64,000 bases of DNA from Lachnospiraceae bacterium AB2028 (GCA_000621425.1 JHYJ01000009.1:62001-126000); one strand, 5' to 3'; counted from the stretch's first letter, positions 17,285-26,026 are shown. The notes: generated by a model not told the origin, from the letters alone. Numbers and translations: made by a program.

Positions 17285-19249
17285 ATGGAAAAGTTTCAGA
17301 TGATAAAGGCAGATAAGCATGTGAAGATGATAAGCTACCCCGGCGGAAGTCAGGCGGAGCGTGCAGAGTACTTTACCTTAACGGATATTGATAAGACTAA
17401 GCTTCAACAGGATATAAGGAAGGGTGCGGTTTTTTTGGAGGGTGTTGACAGTCTCCTTAAGGAAAAGCGTATGCCGAAAGTTGTTTATATACATGCAGGT
17501 ACTGAGGAACTGGGACTGATCGCCTTAAACTGGATTGAAAAATCGTTAAAAAAGGATGACGACTGTTTCGAATATGATCCTGAAGATTTTGACGGCCTGT
17601 TTGACGACGAAGAGGACGAGGCATCGGATGACGTTATGGAAATAGAATATGGAACCCCTTGGGGCTTTATAGCAGAAGACCCCAGCCAGGTGCCGCTGAT
17701 CCCCTGGGATGAAATTGTTTCATATTTCAGGGATGATGATTCGGATTCAGTTGGGATATTTGGGGGAAACGCATTCCGCTTTGCAAAGTCTGGGGAAACC
17801 CAGGAGCCTTACTGGACGCATTGCAATACAAACCCGGTCTGCATCGTACAGAGCGGTTATGAAGATTTTCTGATAAAGCCTTCGGTAATGGAACAGTTTA
17901 AAGATAACAGCAGAGTGTACATTCTGCGGATTGATCCTCTGCTTCGGAATATGTTTAACACTGTGGAACTGGATTCCTGTGATGATGATGATTTTCCATT
18001 TGGCTGCGAAACAACAGTCGCAGGTGAGAATATGCGGAAAACAGTAATAATGTGTAATGCTGACTATGTAAAGATCAGTATGGATGAGGATCAGACTAAA
18101 AGGTACTATACAGAAGTATTAAAGCAGATCGTATCAAATTATAAATTCAGGCTGGATACAAAGATAAATAAGGACGAGCTGGTTGATTGTCTGATGAATC
18201 TCTGCAACGATCCCCTTGGGAACCCGGAGTGCTCATGCGGTGATTTCATTGAAAAAGCACTTTGTCATGTAATTGAACGAAAGAAAAAGGGCAAAGTGAT
18301 AAAGGAGGGGGATCTCCGTTATATCCTTTCGGAGCGGGACGACAAAAAGAAAGGTAATGTCCGCGGATGGGAGAGACTGGACAAGGAACTGATCGGAATG
18401 CCCGTCATAAAGAAGCGCATACGCTCAATCGTCAATAATTTTAAGTTTGAAAAAATCCGTGCTGAAAAAGGGCTTTCCTCACTGGGGTATCACAATGTTT
18501 ATATGATGCTTGGCGCACCGGGAACAGCCAAAACAACAGTGGCTCAGATCCTTGGTGACATCATGACTGAGGAAAAGCTACTGAGTGGCAAACGTTTTAT
18601 AAGTATAAACGGTGCAGAACTTAAGGGAAAGTATGTCGGATGGACTACAGACAAGGTTAAGCAACTTTTTTCCCAGTATGACATCATCTTTGTAGATGAG
18701 GCATATTCTCTAGTAAGCACTAGTGGAGATTCGGATGAATTTTCCCAGGAGGCGGTAGCACAGCTTTGCATAGAGCTTGAGAAACACGCCCAGGACCGTC
18801 TTGTTATCTTTGCAGGATACGGTGGTGATGATGTGGGGGAGAAGAGTAACCTGATGAAGCACTTTCTGGATTCCAATCCGGGTATTACGAGCCGCATAAA
18901 TTCCACTATCTTTTTCCCATCTTATACACCGGATGAGATGGTGGAGATCTTCCACAAACAGGCTGATATAAAAAAGATCAGCATGGACCGACAGGCGGAT
19001 GAGGAAGTACGAAAGTATTTTGAATGGCGCAGAAAGGCAAAGGATTTCGGAAACGGACGTGAGGCGAGGTCGCTTTTCGAAGCTTCGATAATGAAAATGG
19101 CAGAGCGCATTTCTGCACATAAGGGAAAGCATTCGGTAAAGGCACTGAATACGATGACAGCAGAGGATATCCTGGGGGCACTTGAAGAAAAGCGGATGGT
19201 TGCATCTAAGCTCACAGGAAAAACTAAACCCCTTGGCTTTGTAGTATAG
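17285..19249 (+). CDS. CbbX/CbxX-type AAA+ ATPase with a long N-terminal domain
   Basis: A 654-residue protein. The N-terminal part of about 360 residues is acidic and unassigned (DDEEDEASDD near 115). The C-terminal AAA+ module resembles the CbxX/CfqX (rubisco activase CbbX, EccA-like) group. It has Walker A GAPGTAKTT near 410, the pore-loop region KGKYVGWTTDKVKQLF near 450, Walker B IIFVDEAYSL near 468, an arginine-finger region PGITSRINSTIFFPSYTP near 535 and sensor 2 GNGREARSLFEAS near 590. Such ATPases remodel protein complexes as hexamers. It shares an operon with a ClpP-like peptidase, so it could be the unfoldase or a remodelling partner. A second member of the family is at 48322 in module 2. 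The start follows GAGGAGAG. Confidence 0.85.
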   Translation: MEKFQMIKADKHVKMISYPGGSQAERAEYFTLTDIDKTKLQQDIRKGAVFLEGVDSLLKEKRMPKVVYIHAGTEELGLIALNWIEKSLKKDDDCFEYDPEDFDGLFDDEEDEASDDVMEIEYGTPWGFIAEDPSQVPLIPWDEIVSYFRDDDSDSVGIFGGNAFRFAKSGETQEPYWTHCNTNPVCIVQSGYEDFLIKPSVMEQFKDNSRVYILRIDPLLRNMFNTVELDSCDDDDFPFGCETTVAGENMRKTVIMCNADYVKISMDEDQTKRYYTEVLKQIVSNYKFRLDTKINKDELVDCLMNLCNDPLGNPECSCGDFIEKALCHVIERKKKGKVIKEGDLRYILSERDDKKKGNVRGWERLDKELIGMPVIKKRIRSIVNNFKFEKIRAEKGLSSLGYHNVYMMLGAPGTAKTTVAQILGDIMTEEKLLSGKRFISINGAELKGKYVGWTTDKVKQLFSQYDIIFVDEAYSLVSTSGDSDEFSQEAVAQLCIELEKHAQDRLVIFAGYGGDDVGEKSNLMKHFLDSNPGITSRINSTIFFPSYTPDEMVEIFHKQADIKKISMDRQADEEVRKYFEWRRKAKDFGNGREARSLFEASIMKMAERISAHKGKHSVKALNTMTAEDILGALEEKRMVASKLTGKTKPLGFVV

Positions 19250-19267
19250 GAAAAAGGAGGAAGAGTT

Positions 19268-20452
19268 ATGGAAAGGTTTGAGAAGGAAGAAATTATCAGC
19301 GTTTTACTGACTACGTTAGCAGGCGAAAGCTGTTTTGATGTGACAGGAATGGTTTTTGAACCCTTGGGACATCCGACCCTGAAACTGCTTGATCGGTTAT
19401 CCGTTGAGGCTCCGGAATTATTTAAGGACAAGGGGTTTGTGATGGACATCATAAGGATTCTTTCCGAAAAGGAACATATGGATAGCACATATGACTGTCT
19501 CTTTATGAGCATGTATGACCTGATTGGTCAGGATCGTATGGATGAATATAAAAGAAGGGTATCTGAGGATGTCTGCCGAATCACAAAGGAAATTGCCTTT
19601 TTTCTGGACTGCCTTTTTGAGGAGTATTTAGATGACTCGCTTAAAAATGACAGAGACGTAGTGCTGGCTGTTTTTGAGTACTTGGCCTATCTTGCAGAAC
19701 GCAACGGACAATATTTAGCTGTTCCCTGTATCTGTAGCGAAGTGCCACACGAACTGTTGATGGATGATGAGGTTTTCAGCCTGTTGATAAGGACTGCTAC
19801 TCCGGCAACCATATATACTTCATTACTCACAGATAAGGAAAAGCTTGATGATAACATTATCTTCAGGCTTACGGAGTGGTATGTGCTGAATAATGCATTT
19901 GAAACTTACGGAAACGATGATATCAAAAAGGATTATATGGTGCTACTCAAGGAATGGGCAAGTGCCGTATACCATGCGGCCAGGTATCCGGAAACAGACT
20001 GGCTGTATGGGGAGAAAGATCCATATACAGAGAGGGTGTTTGAATTCAAAGATATAGCGTGCAGACTGTTCCTTTGTGAGCTGAATGATCCCATAGATCC
20101 GGATATTATGCTTATGAGAGTGATACATGCTTACGAAGACTTGATGCGTAAAAAGGATGAGGAAGAGACTACAGACTTCTGCTGGTATGAGTCCTTTATG
20201 AAACTGATAGAACCTTATACGCGTCAGATACGTCTGCTGTCAGCTGTTACTCTGAATGATGAGTCGTTCTTTTATGCCGTAAATAAAGTTGCACTTGGTG
20301 AACCATTGGATCTGGATGATGATATCGCAGGGGATGGGCAGAATGATGGGAAGCCTTCCGGGGCTTTGGAAAGTGCAGATGCAGATGATGGGGACGCCGG
20401 CTTTATGAATATTCCGGGGTGGAACGATGATAGCCAGATTCCGTTCAGTTGA
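19268..20452 (+). CDS. Unknown helical protein with SSB-like acidic IPF tail (paralogue of the gene at 26027)
   Basis: A 394-residue, acidic, mostly helical protein that I do not recognise. It is paralogous to the product at 26027: VPHELLMDDEVF...TPATIYTSLLTDKEKLDDNIIFRL here aligns with VPNEVLMDNGIF...SPMEIYNGLLTDAEKQDKNIICRL there. Both end in the same pattern: FMNIPGWNDDSQIPFS here and FMNLPDGCDDGIPFA there. The acidic residues followed by (I/L)PF at the extreme C-terminus resemble the tip of bacterial SSB, which recruits DNA-repair proteins, although one extra residue follows Phe here. It lies 18 bp after the AAA+ gene with a strong AGGAGGAAGAG ribosome binding site. Confidence 0.7.
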   Translation: MERFEKEEIISVLLTTLAGESCFDVTGMVFEPLGHPTLKLLDRLSVEAPELFKDKGFVMDIIRILSEKEHMDSTYDCLFMSMYDLIGQDRMDEYKRRVSEDVCRITKEIAFFLDCLFEEYLDDSLKNDRDVVLAVFEYLAYLAERNGQYLAVPCICSEVPHELLMDDEVFSLLIRTATPATIYTSLLTDKEKLDDNIIFRLTEWYVLNNAFETYGNDDIKKDYMVLLKEWASAVYHAARYPETDWLYGEKDPYTERVFEFKDIACRLFLCELNDPIDPDIMLMRVIHAYEDLMRKKDEEETTDFCWYESFMKLIEPYTRQIRLLSAVTLNDESFFYAVNKVALGEPLDLDDDIAGDGQNDGKPSGALESADADDGDAGFMNIPGWNDDSQIPFS

Positions 20453-20474
20453 TATAAGAAGGAGGAAAATAAAA

Positions 20475-20867
20475 ATGAGAACTGATGAAAGGTTTTGGAT
20501 AGGCGAAGTGGGACCTTTAAGAAAAAGACGGGCGGCTTTGGAGATCATACGAAGTGCTGTTGGTTCAGGCTTTGATACATTTGAAAAACTGTCAGAGCTG
20601 CTCAAACCTGTTTCAAAAGAATTTAGGGAGCTTCCTTTGATAACGGATAGTATAAAAGGAAATTCTGCGGACAGGTATTTTATAAATCATCCGCTCATGC
20701 TTGAAGAAAAGCTGTACTATGTCAATAAGCAGTGGGACAGAGGAAAATCATTTGATGAGCTGGTAAGGGTTGCAATAGAAGAGCTTGAGTGCGATGTCTG
20801 TGAAGAAATACCTTATGATGAGCTTACGAATGAGGGCAAGGCATTGCTGGAGAGGATGATGCAGTAA
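20475..20867 (+). CDS. Hypothetical protein, 130 aa
   Basis: Not recognised. A small charged helical protein (RTDERFWIGEVGPLRKRRAALEIIRSAVG...), acidic at its C-terminus (CDVCEEIPYDELTNEGKALLERM). The ATG at 20475 has GAAGGAGGAAAA upstream and is chosen over an in-frame start at 20427 that overlaps the previous gene. It lies inside the module 1 operon between the SSB-tail protein and a small membrane protein. Confidence 0.65.
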   Translation: MRTDERFWIGEVGPLRKRRAALEIIRSAVGSGFDTFEKLSELLKPVSKEFRELPLITDSIKGNSADRYFINHPLMLEEKLYYVNKQWDRGKSFDELVRVAIEELECDVCEEIPYDELTNEGKALLERMMQ

Positions 20868-20873
20868 AAGATT

Positions 20874-21107
20874 TTGAGAGGTTTGAACAGAGGGATGTTA
20901 AGGGAAGAGTGGGAGTTATTTTCAGCAAGGGAAAAGAACATCATAGTTGCAATCATCCTGACAGCATCCGCTGTCGTGGATATGATGATTGCAGTGAGGC
21001 TGCTGGAGGTTATGAAGGTTACAGGCATTCTGGATTATGTCATGGAATCGTCAACTGAAAAAATGATTCAGATCGCGCAGACCTTATGGAAGCTCTTGAT
21101 TGGGTAA
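20874..21107 (+). CDS. Small single-pass membrane protein, 77 aa
   Basis: A 77-residue protein with one strong hydrophobic segment (KNIIVAIILTASAVVDMMIAV, about residues 21-41) and an amphipathic C-terminal helix. The start is TTG at 20874; an alternative is the in-frame ATG at 20895 (70 aa), and neither has an ideal ribosome binding site. It lies 6 bp after the previous gene and 30 bp before the ClpP-like gene. No function can be given; a membrane anchor or a small effector is possible. Confidence 0.55.
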   Translation: MRGLNRGMLREEWELFSAREKNIIVAIILTASAVVDMMIAVRLLEVMKVTGILDYVMESSTEKMIQIAQTLWKLLIG

Positions 21108-21137
21108 AAATCTTAGAAATCTGAAAGGAGAATCAAA

Positions 21138-21707
21138 ATGGTAATCAATCCTATAGTAACTGATGAAAGAGGCAGAAGTAACGATATTTTTTCAAAGAAC
21201 CTGGAGAACCGTGTGATCCACCTGGTGGGTGAGGTGACGGATGAGATGTCAGCATCCATAACGGCACAGCTCCTTCACCTTGCTGCGGTTTCCGATGAGG
21301 ATATCCAGCTCTATATCAATTCTCCGGGTGGATCGGTGTCAGCGGGGCTTGCAATCTACGACACAATGCAGTATATCAAGCCGGATGTGGCTACGGTGTG
21401 CCTCGGCAGGGCGGCAAGCATGGGTGCTGTCATTCTCTCAGGCGGAGCAAAAGGAAAGCGTGCGATACTGCCTCATGGTGAAGTAATGATACATCAGCCA
21501 TCAGGTGGCATGGAAGGACAGGCAACGGAACTGGTCATAGCGGCAGAGCATATCAAGGACACTAAGCAGATCCTGAATGAAATCCTTGCCCAAAATTGCG
21601 ACAAGGATATCAAAAAGATTGCCAAGGATACCGACAGGGATCACTGGATGCGTGCAGAAGAGGCAGTAGCTTATGGTGTGGCAGATATGGTGCTTAAAAA
21701 CAGCTAA
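21138..21707 (+). CDS. ClpP-type serine peptidase (accessory copy)
   Basis: A 189-residue S14 peptidase with all key features: NSPGGSVSAGLAIYD near residue 56, catalytic Ser in GRAASMGAVIL (about 95), catalytic His in MIHQPSGG (about 119), the IAAEHI handle region and catalytic Asp in KDTDRDHWM (about 168). The N-terminal region (NPIVTDERGRSNDIFSKNLENRVI) differs from the housekeeping VPxVIExTxRGERxYDIYSRLLKxRII form, and no clpX or trigger factor gene is adjacent. It is therefore probably a second, module-specific ClpP that works with a Clp chaperone or the CbbX-type ATPase of the operon. The PARG-like gene starts at its stop. Confidence 0.9.
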   Translation: MVINPIVTDERGRSNDIFSKNLENRVIHLVGEVTDEMSASITAQLLHLAAVSDEDIQLYINSPGGSVSAGLAIYDTMQYIKPDVATVCLGRAASMGAVILSGGAKGKRAILPHGEVMIHQPSGGMEGQATELVIAAEHIKDTKQILNEILAQNCDKDIKKIAKDTDRDHWMRAEEAVAYGVADMVLKNS

Positions 21708-21721
21708 TGGAGAGAATTGTG

Positions 21722-22465
21722 ATGGATAGAAAAGAACAGAGAAAAGATGTTGCAGAACGTCATACATGGGAAATGGAAAGGCTGTATTCAGATGAAATCA
21801 GTAAGTGCGTAGTGGGAACAAAACTGTATGATGTAGATTTTGAACGGGGAGACAAAATCGGTGGGAAGGCTGTGTTTACTTTGGAACAGTCCTACACCCA
21901 GGACAGTATTTTTAAGAATGCGGGAAAAGGAAAAGTGGCTGTCTTGAACTTTGCGAGTTACAGACATGCCGGAGGCGGATTTATCAGGGGCTCTATGGCT
22001 CAGGAGGAATCGTTATGCCATGATTCTTTTCTTTATAATGTACTCAGTAAGTTTCCTGAATATTATGAATGGAATGAGTCGCATCTGAACAAGGCACTTT
22101 ACCGCAACAGGGCGCTTTATTCACCTGATGTATGCTTTTTTCCAAAGAAGGGTGAATCTGTGAGCGTAGATGTGATCACCTGTGCAGCGCCGAACCGTTC
22201 ACAGATATCTCGTAATGCATTGACAGAGGAGGAAAATGAAGAAGCGTTGCGGGATCGGATTCGGTTTATCCGTGATATATGTGATACGGAGGGTGTGGAA
22301 ACATTTATCACAGGAGCCTTTGGCTGCGGTGTGTTTGCCCAGAAGCCTGAGATCGTAGCAACGTTGTTCCGTGAGTACTTCGGCGATACCAAGGTAAAAC
22401 AGGTCATATTTGCTGTCCCTGCGGATCGTAATTACCCTGCTTTTGAGAAGGAATTTTCAGGCTAA
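21722..22465 (+). CDS. Microbial-type PARG / TIGR02452 macrodomain hydrolase
   Basis: A 247-residue protein of the DUF2263/TIGR02452 family, related to bacterial poly(ADP-ribose) glycohydrolase. The catalytic signature GGGFIRGSMAQEESLC (near residue 79) fits the GGG-x6-8-QEE loop of PARG, in which the second Glu is catalytic. VAVLNFASYRHAGGG, VDVITCAAPNRSQ near 145 and FITGAFGCGVFAQKPEIVA near 197 fit the macrodomain ADP-ribose pocket. It probably removes ADP-ribose from a target or cleaves ADP-ribose chains. The start at 21722 has GGAGAG at 21709-21714; an in-frame ATG at 21707 overlaps the clpP stop. A terminator follows, which closes this operon. Confidence 0.85.
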   Translation: MDRKEQRKDVAERHTWEMERLYSDEISKCVVGTKLYDVDFERGDKIGGKAVFTLEQSYTQDSIFKNAGKGKVAVLNFASYRHAGGGFIRGSMAQEESLCHDSFLYNVLSKFPEYYEWNESHLNKALYRNRALYSPDVCFFPKKGESVSVDVITCAAPNRSQISRNALTEEENEEALRDRIRFIRDICDTEGVETFITGAFGCGVFAQKPEIVATLFREYFGDTKVKQVIFAVPADRNYPAFEKEFSG

Positions 22466-22494
22466 AGTTGGCTGAAAAAATGAAAAGTGATCTG

Positions 22495-22528
22495 ACGGAG
22501 GAGGCAGTTTTTGTCTCCTTCGTTTTTT
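22495..22528 (+). terminator. Rho-independent terminator after the PARG-like gene
   Basis: ACGGAGGAG pairs with CTCCTTCGT (one G-T pair) and is followed by six T. It ends the operon that begins at 16174. Confidence 0.85.
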
Positions 22529-22569
22529 AGCGGATTACAGAAAGAAATGCGAAAGTTGAACTCTGATTG

Positions 22570-22578
22570 TGGTATAAT
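22570..22578 (+). promoter_or_regulatory. Extended -10 promoter before the DUF6465 gene
   Basis: TGGTATAAT gives a TGn plus consensus TATAAT, about 70 bp before the start at 22650. No clear -35 is seen, as is usual for extended -10 promoters. Confidence 0.5.
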
Positions 22579-22649
22579 CCAACTTGTGTGAAAAACATGG
22601 CTTGAAGATCTTGGAATATGAAATAAATCACTGAAAAAGGAGAAAGAAA

Positions 22650-22904
22650 ATGGCGAGAAAAAGCAGTGCCGAAAGAGCGAACAATCTTACCGGAGGATTT
22701 GCTACCGCACAGAAGAATATCGTGATCCAGTTCGGTAATAGCGAGAGAAAGACTGATGACATCCTTAAGGCAATCAAAGAGGATGCGGTTTCCAAGGGCA
22801 TACAGGATAACGATTTTTCTAAAGTTGACGTATATGTAAAGCCTGAGGAACACAAGGTTTTCTATGTGATAAATGATGAAGTGAACGGCAGCGTGGACTT
22901 CTGA
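22650..22904 (+). CDS. DUF6465 family protein
   Basis: An 84-residue protein with a basic, Ser/Ala-rich N-terminus (ARKSSAERANNL) and a small alpha/beta domain ending DVYVKPEEHKVFYVINDEVNGSVDF, the pattern of the DUF6465 family common in Lachnospiraceae. The basic tail could contact nucleic acid; the function is unknown. The ribosome binding site is AAAGGAGAAAG. It is followed after 94 bp by the ParA gene, with no terminator between, so the two are probably co-transcribed. Confidence 0.7.
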   Translation: MARKSSAERANNLTGGFATAQKNIVIQFGNSERKTDDILKAIKEDAVSKGIQDNDFSKVDVYVKPEEHKVFYVINDEVNGSVDF

Positions 22905-22998
22905 TATCGATTACATGTATGGTCAGATTGAGTCTTGGAAGAAATACAGAAACGACCGGAAACGGATATGATAGGCAACGGTCAGAAAGAGGATAAAA

Positions 22999-23760
22999 AT
23001 GGCAACAGTTTTTGTGATAGCAAACCAGAAGGGCGGAATCGGGAAGAGCACCACTGCTACAAATCTTGCGGGAATACTCGGAAAGAAAGCAAAAACGCTT
23101 CTGATAGATGCGGATCCCCAGGGAAATTCCAGCAGTACTTATGATGCAAAGATAAAGGATGTCGCAACGCTTTATGACGTAATGATAGACTCCGACAAGC
23201 TCCCGATTTCGGAAGCAATACAGCACACGGAAAACGGCGACATCGTCGCAGCCGATCCTCTCCTTGTGAAGGCGGAGAAGGTGCTTGACGGTGAAGTGGA
23301 AGGGTTTTACCGTCTGAAGGATGCGTTGGAAGAGATTGACGAAGAATACAAATACATCATCATTGATACTGCTCCTTCGTTGAACATCATTTTGTATAAT
23401 TGCCTGATCGCGGCGGACAAGGTTATCATCCCTGTCACAGCAGATTTTTATTCCATGCAGGGAATCCGGCAACTCTATGATACCATCATGGCCGTAAAGC
23501 GCCGCCAGAATAAAGATCTTTCCATCGCAGGTCTTCTTCTTGTAAAATACTCGGGAAGATCCAATCTTGAAAAAGAAACAAGGGAAGACATCGAAGCCAC
23601 TGCAAAGCAGATGGATACCAGGGTGTTTAAAAGCGTGATCAGGGAATGTGTCAAGACCAAGGAGGCACAGGAACACAAAAAGCTTCTCATTGACTATGCT
23701 CCTAAGTGTACGACATGCCTTGACTATATTGAATTCTCAAAAGAAATCGCAAAGGAATAA
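22999..23760 (+). CDS. ParA/Soj family ATPase, without a ParB
   Basis: A 253-residue ParA-type ATPase with a deviant Walker [16 protein letters not shown] (residues 10-24), Walker A' [12 protein letters not shown] near 34, Walker [11 protein letters not shown] near 116 and TADFYSMQG near 145. Plasmid and chromosome ParA proteins pair with a ParB and a parS site. No ParB-like gene is adjacent, so this is an orphan that may position another complex or the module's own DNA. No replication gene is near, which argues against a recently integrated plasmid. A terminator follows. Confidence 0.9.
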   Translation: MATVFVIANQKGGIGKSTTATNLAGILGKKAKTLLIDADPQGNSSSTYDAKIKDVATLYDVMIDSDKLPISEAIQHTENGDIVAADPLLVKAEKVLDGEVEGFYRLKDALEEIDEEYKYIIIDTAPSLNIILYNCLIAADKVIIPVTADFYSMQGIRQLYDTIMAVKRRQNKDLSIAGLLLVKYSGRSNLEKETREDIEATAKQMDTRVFKSVIRECVKTKEAQEHKKLLIDYAPKCTTCLDYIEFSKEIAKE

Positions 23761-23790
23761 TACCGTATACAATCTGGTTGTATAAAAAAA

Positions 23791-23835
23791 AGAGACCGAT
23801 ATATTTCCATTATGGAAATTCAGGTCTCTTTTTTT
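23791..23835 (+). terminator. Rho-independent terminator after the ParA gene
   Basis: AGAGACC pairs with GGTCTCT around an inner TTTCCATTATGGAAA palindrome (23804-23818) and is followed by seven T. Confidence 0.88.
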
Positions 23836-23878
23836 GCATTATATTTATTATTAGCAAGTAAGAATCCTATAGGCATAA

Positions 23879-23896
23879 AGGGATAAATTTATACCT
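23879..23896. promoter_or_regulatory. AAATTT-centred dyad operator, site d
   Basis: AGGGAT-AAATTT-ATACCT, about 100 bp before the DUF4116 gene. A possible -10 (TAATAT) lies 14 bp further on. Confidence 0.65.
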
Positions 23897-23997
23897 ATAG
23901 GGACTACTGTAATATTGTACGATGAGGTTACAAAGAAAGGTGTAAGTAACCAGGCAAACTGCAGAACAATGGAAAAATGTGATGGGAGGATGTGGAT

Positions 23998-25989
23998 ATG
24001 TGTGATGACAAGGCAAAGGTTATGAAAATGGTTAAGGGAAACGGCTGGAATCTGCGTACTGCAAGTGAGGATCTGCGCAGTGACAAGGAAGTGGTGCTTG
24101 CAGCAGTAAAGCAGAATGGAAGGGCTTTGAAGTATGCATCCGATGATCTCAAGGCTGACCGCGAAGTGGTACTTGAGGCGGTAAAGCAGAATTGGATTGC
24201 TCTTGGATATGCAGCAACGGAACTGCGCGATGATGATGAAATAATGCTTGAAGCTGTAAAGCAGGATGGAACGGCGCTGCAGTACTATAGGAGAAAAAAA
24301 GGGGGGGAGTGGATGTACCAGTTCTTTCCGGCTGCGATACTGAAAGAGGTAAATTCACAGGATTGTTACAATGCTCTGTCAGCAGCTGTTCCACATGGTG
24401 GAGTTGGTTTTGAGGAAGACTATGCAAAATGGTGGGGTTTCCGAGAGAAATTTAAGCCTAAGGAGATGCCGGTAAGATCAATGGTGGGCATGGAGCATTG
24501 GAATAGGGAAGAGACGCTTGATGCAGTAGGCGTATATGGACTGGCATTAGGAAGCGCCAACGAAGCTTTTAGGACAGACAGAGAAATTGTGCTTGCGGCG
24601 GTAAAGCAGAACGGTCTTGCAATGCGGTACGCGAGTGAAGAACTGAGAGCAGACCGGGAAGTGGTGCTTGCGGGAATAGAACAGAATGGTATGGCCTTAG
24701 CATACGCAAGCGAGGGGTTATGGTCAGACAGGGAGATTGTACTGGTAGCGGTAACCAATTATGGTTCGGCTTTGCAGTATGCGAGCGAAGAACTGAGAGC
24801 AGACCGGGAAGTGGTACTTGAAGCAACCAAACAGAATGGTCTTGTAATGCAGTATGCGAGCGAAGAATTAAGAGCAGACAGAGAAGTGGTACTTGCGGCA
24901 GTAAAGCAGAACGGTCTTGCACAGCAGTATGCGAGTGAAGAACTGAGGGCAGATCGGGAGGTGGTACTTGCGGCAGTAAAGCAGAACGGTCTTGCACTGC
25001 AGTATGCAAGAGAAGAACTTATGGCAGATAAAGAACTGGTACTGGCTGCCATAAAACAGGATGATGATGCCTGCCGATTTATAAAGAGCAGTCTGTTGTC
25101 TGATAAGGATGTTTTGATGGAGCTTGCCAGATCATATAAAGGTTCCTTATATAACCCATTCACTCCGGTATATTATCATGAAAATGCATTAAATGCTGCT
25201 TATGGAGACCGTGATGTAGTGATTGAATTGGTAAAGCAGCATATCTGTGACTGGAATGAGGTAAGCAGGGATCTGTGTGCTGATAAAACGTTTGTAATGG
25301 AGGCACTTAAGTGTATAGAACAGGGACATAAAGAATCCGTAAGCAGAAATCAATATGGGAAAGACTACAGTTTTTTGGAATTCTCTGCTCAGTTTGAACA
25401 TGCGATGGAAAACATAGATGAGGAACTAAAAAAAGACTTGGAAATACAGCAAGTTGCGGAAAGTCTCAGGGCAATGTTCGATATCTGGATGTCATCCGAT
25501 GACAATGTTTTTGATGTTCCGGATAAAGAAAGCAGTCTTTGGAAGGATAGGGAGTTTGTCCTCAACGCCGTAAAGCGTATAGGAACACTCTTAAAGTACG
25601 CGCCTGATTTCCGGAGTGATGATGAGATAAAGTTTACGGCTGTAAAGCAGAACGGAATGGCCCTGGAGTTTGTGGATGCCGAACTGAGTCCGGGATTTCT
25701 GGACAAGGAATTGGTTCTCGAAGCCGTAAAGCAGAATGGAATGGCGCTAGAGTTTGCGGATACGAGGTTGAGGGCTGATAAGGAAGTAGTGCTTGCTGCG
25801 GTAAATCAGGACCGAAATGCGCTGGATTTCGTACACCCCAGTCTGAGGCATGATAAAGAAGTGCTGCTTGCGGCAGTTTCAAATGGTGCCTCACTGTACC
25901 AGATTGCAATGGAAAGGTGGAGTGTTGTGAAGGCCGGTGATATAGATTTGTTAAGAGCACAGGAAGATTATAAAAAAAGGATAGGATAG
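23998..25989 (+). CDS. Large DUF4116 repeat protein
   Basis: A 663-residue protein built from about 18-20 copies of a 25-residue unit of the form VVLAAVKQNGLALQYASEEL followed by RADRE, the DUF4116 repeat. Units are regular at residues 1-95 and 195-370 and more diverged at 400-650. The regular array is broken near residue 97 by RRKKGGEW, encoded by an A7G7 homopolymer, and by a 65-residue non-repeat segment with many aromatics. The function of DUF4116 is unknown; such solenoid-like repeats usually bind protein. The ATG at 23998 has GGGAGGA 7 bp upstream; the GTG at 23992 is too close to it. It has its own dyad site d and probably heads an operon with the gene at 26027. Confidence 0.85.
   Translation: MCDDKAKVMKMVKGNGWNLRTASEDLRSDKEVVLAAVKQNGRALKYASDDLKADREVVLEAVKQNWIALGYAATELRDDDEIMLEAVKQDGTALQYYRRKKGGEWMYQFFPAAILKEVNSQDCYNALSAAVPHGGVGFEEDYAKWWGFREKFKPKEMPVRSMVGMEHWNREETLDAVGVYGLALGSANEAFRTDREIVLAAVKQNGLAMRYASEELRADREVVLAGIEQNGMALAYASEGLWSDREIVLVAVTNYGSALQYASEELRADREVVLEATKQNGLVMQYASEELRADREVVLAAVKQNGLAQQYASEELRADREVVLAAVKQNGLALQYAREELMADKELVLAAIKQDDDACRFIKSSLLSDKDVLMELARSYKGSLYNPFTPVYYHENALNAAYGDRDVVIELVKQHICDWNEVSRDLCADKTFVMEALKCIEQGHKESVSRNQYGKDYSFLEFSAQFEHAMENIDEELKKDLEIQQVAESLRAMFDIWMSSDDNVFDVPDKESSLWKDREFVLNAVKRIGTLLKYAPDFRSDDEIKFTAVKQNGMALEFVDAELSPGFLDKELVLEAVKQNGMALEFADTRLRADKEVVLAAVNQDRNALDFVHPSLRHDKEVLLAAVSNGASLYQIAMERWSVVKAGDIDLLRAQEDYKKRIG
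24586..25035 (+). repeat. Six contiguous 75-bp coding repeats in the DUF4116 gene
   Basis: Units start at 24586, 24661, 24736, 24811, 24886 and 24961, each encoding a 25-residue block. Units 4-6 are the most alike at DNA level (for example GCAGTAAAGCAGAACGGTCT recurs), which indicates recent duplication and a chance of copy-number change. Confidence 0.85.
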
Positions 25990-26026
25990 TAGATCTTAGG
26001 GAAAAGATATACGGAGGAAGAATACT

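Noticed and set aside
24586-25035. Regular tandem repeats that might be taken for a CRISPR array
   Set aside because: The 75-bp period has no unique spacers and encodes a continuous DUF4116 solenoid.
24420-25163. Long minus-strand open frames opposite the DUF4116 gene
   Set aside because: They are periodic shadows of the 75-bp coding repeats on the plus strand, with Ser/Leu-rich repeats and no start signals.
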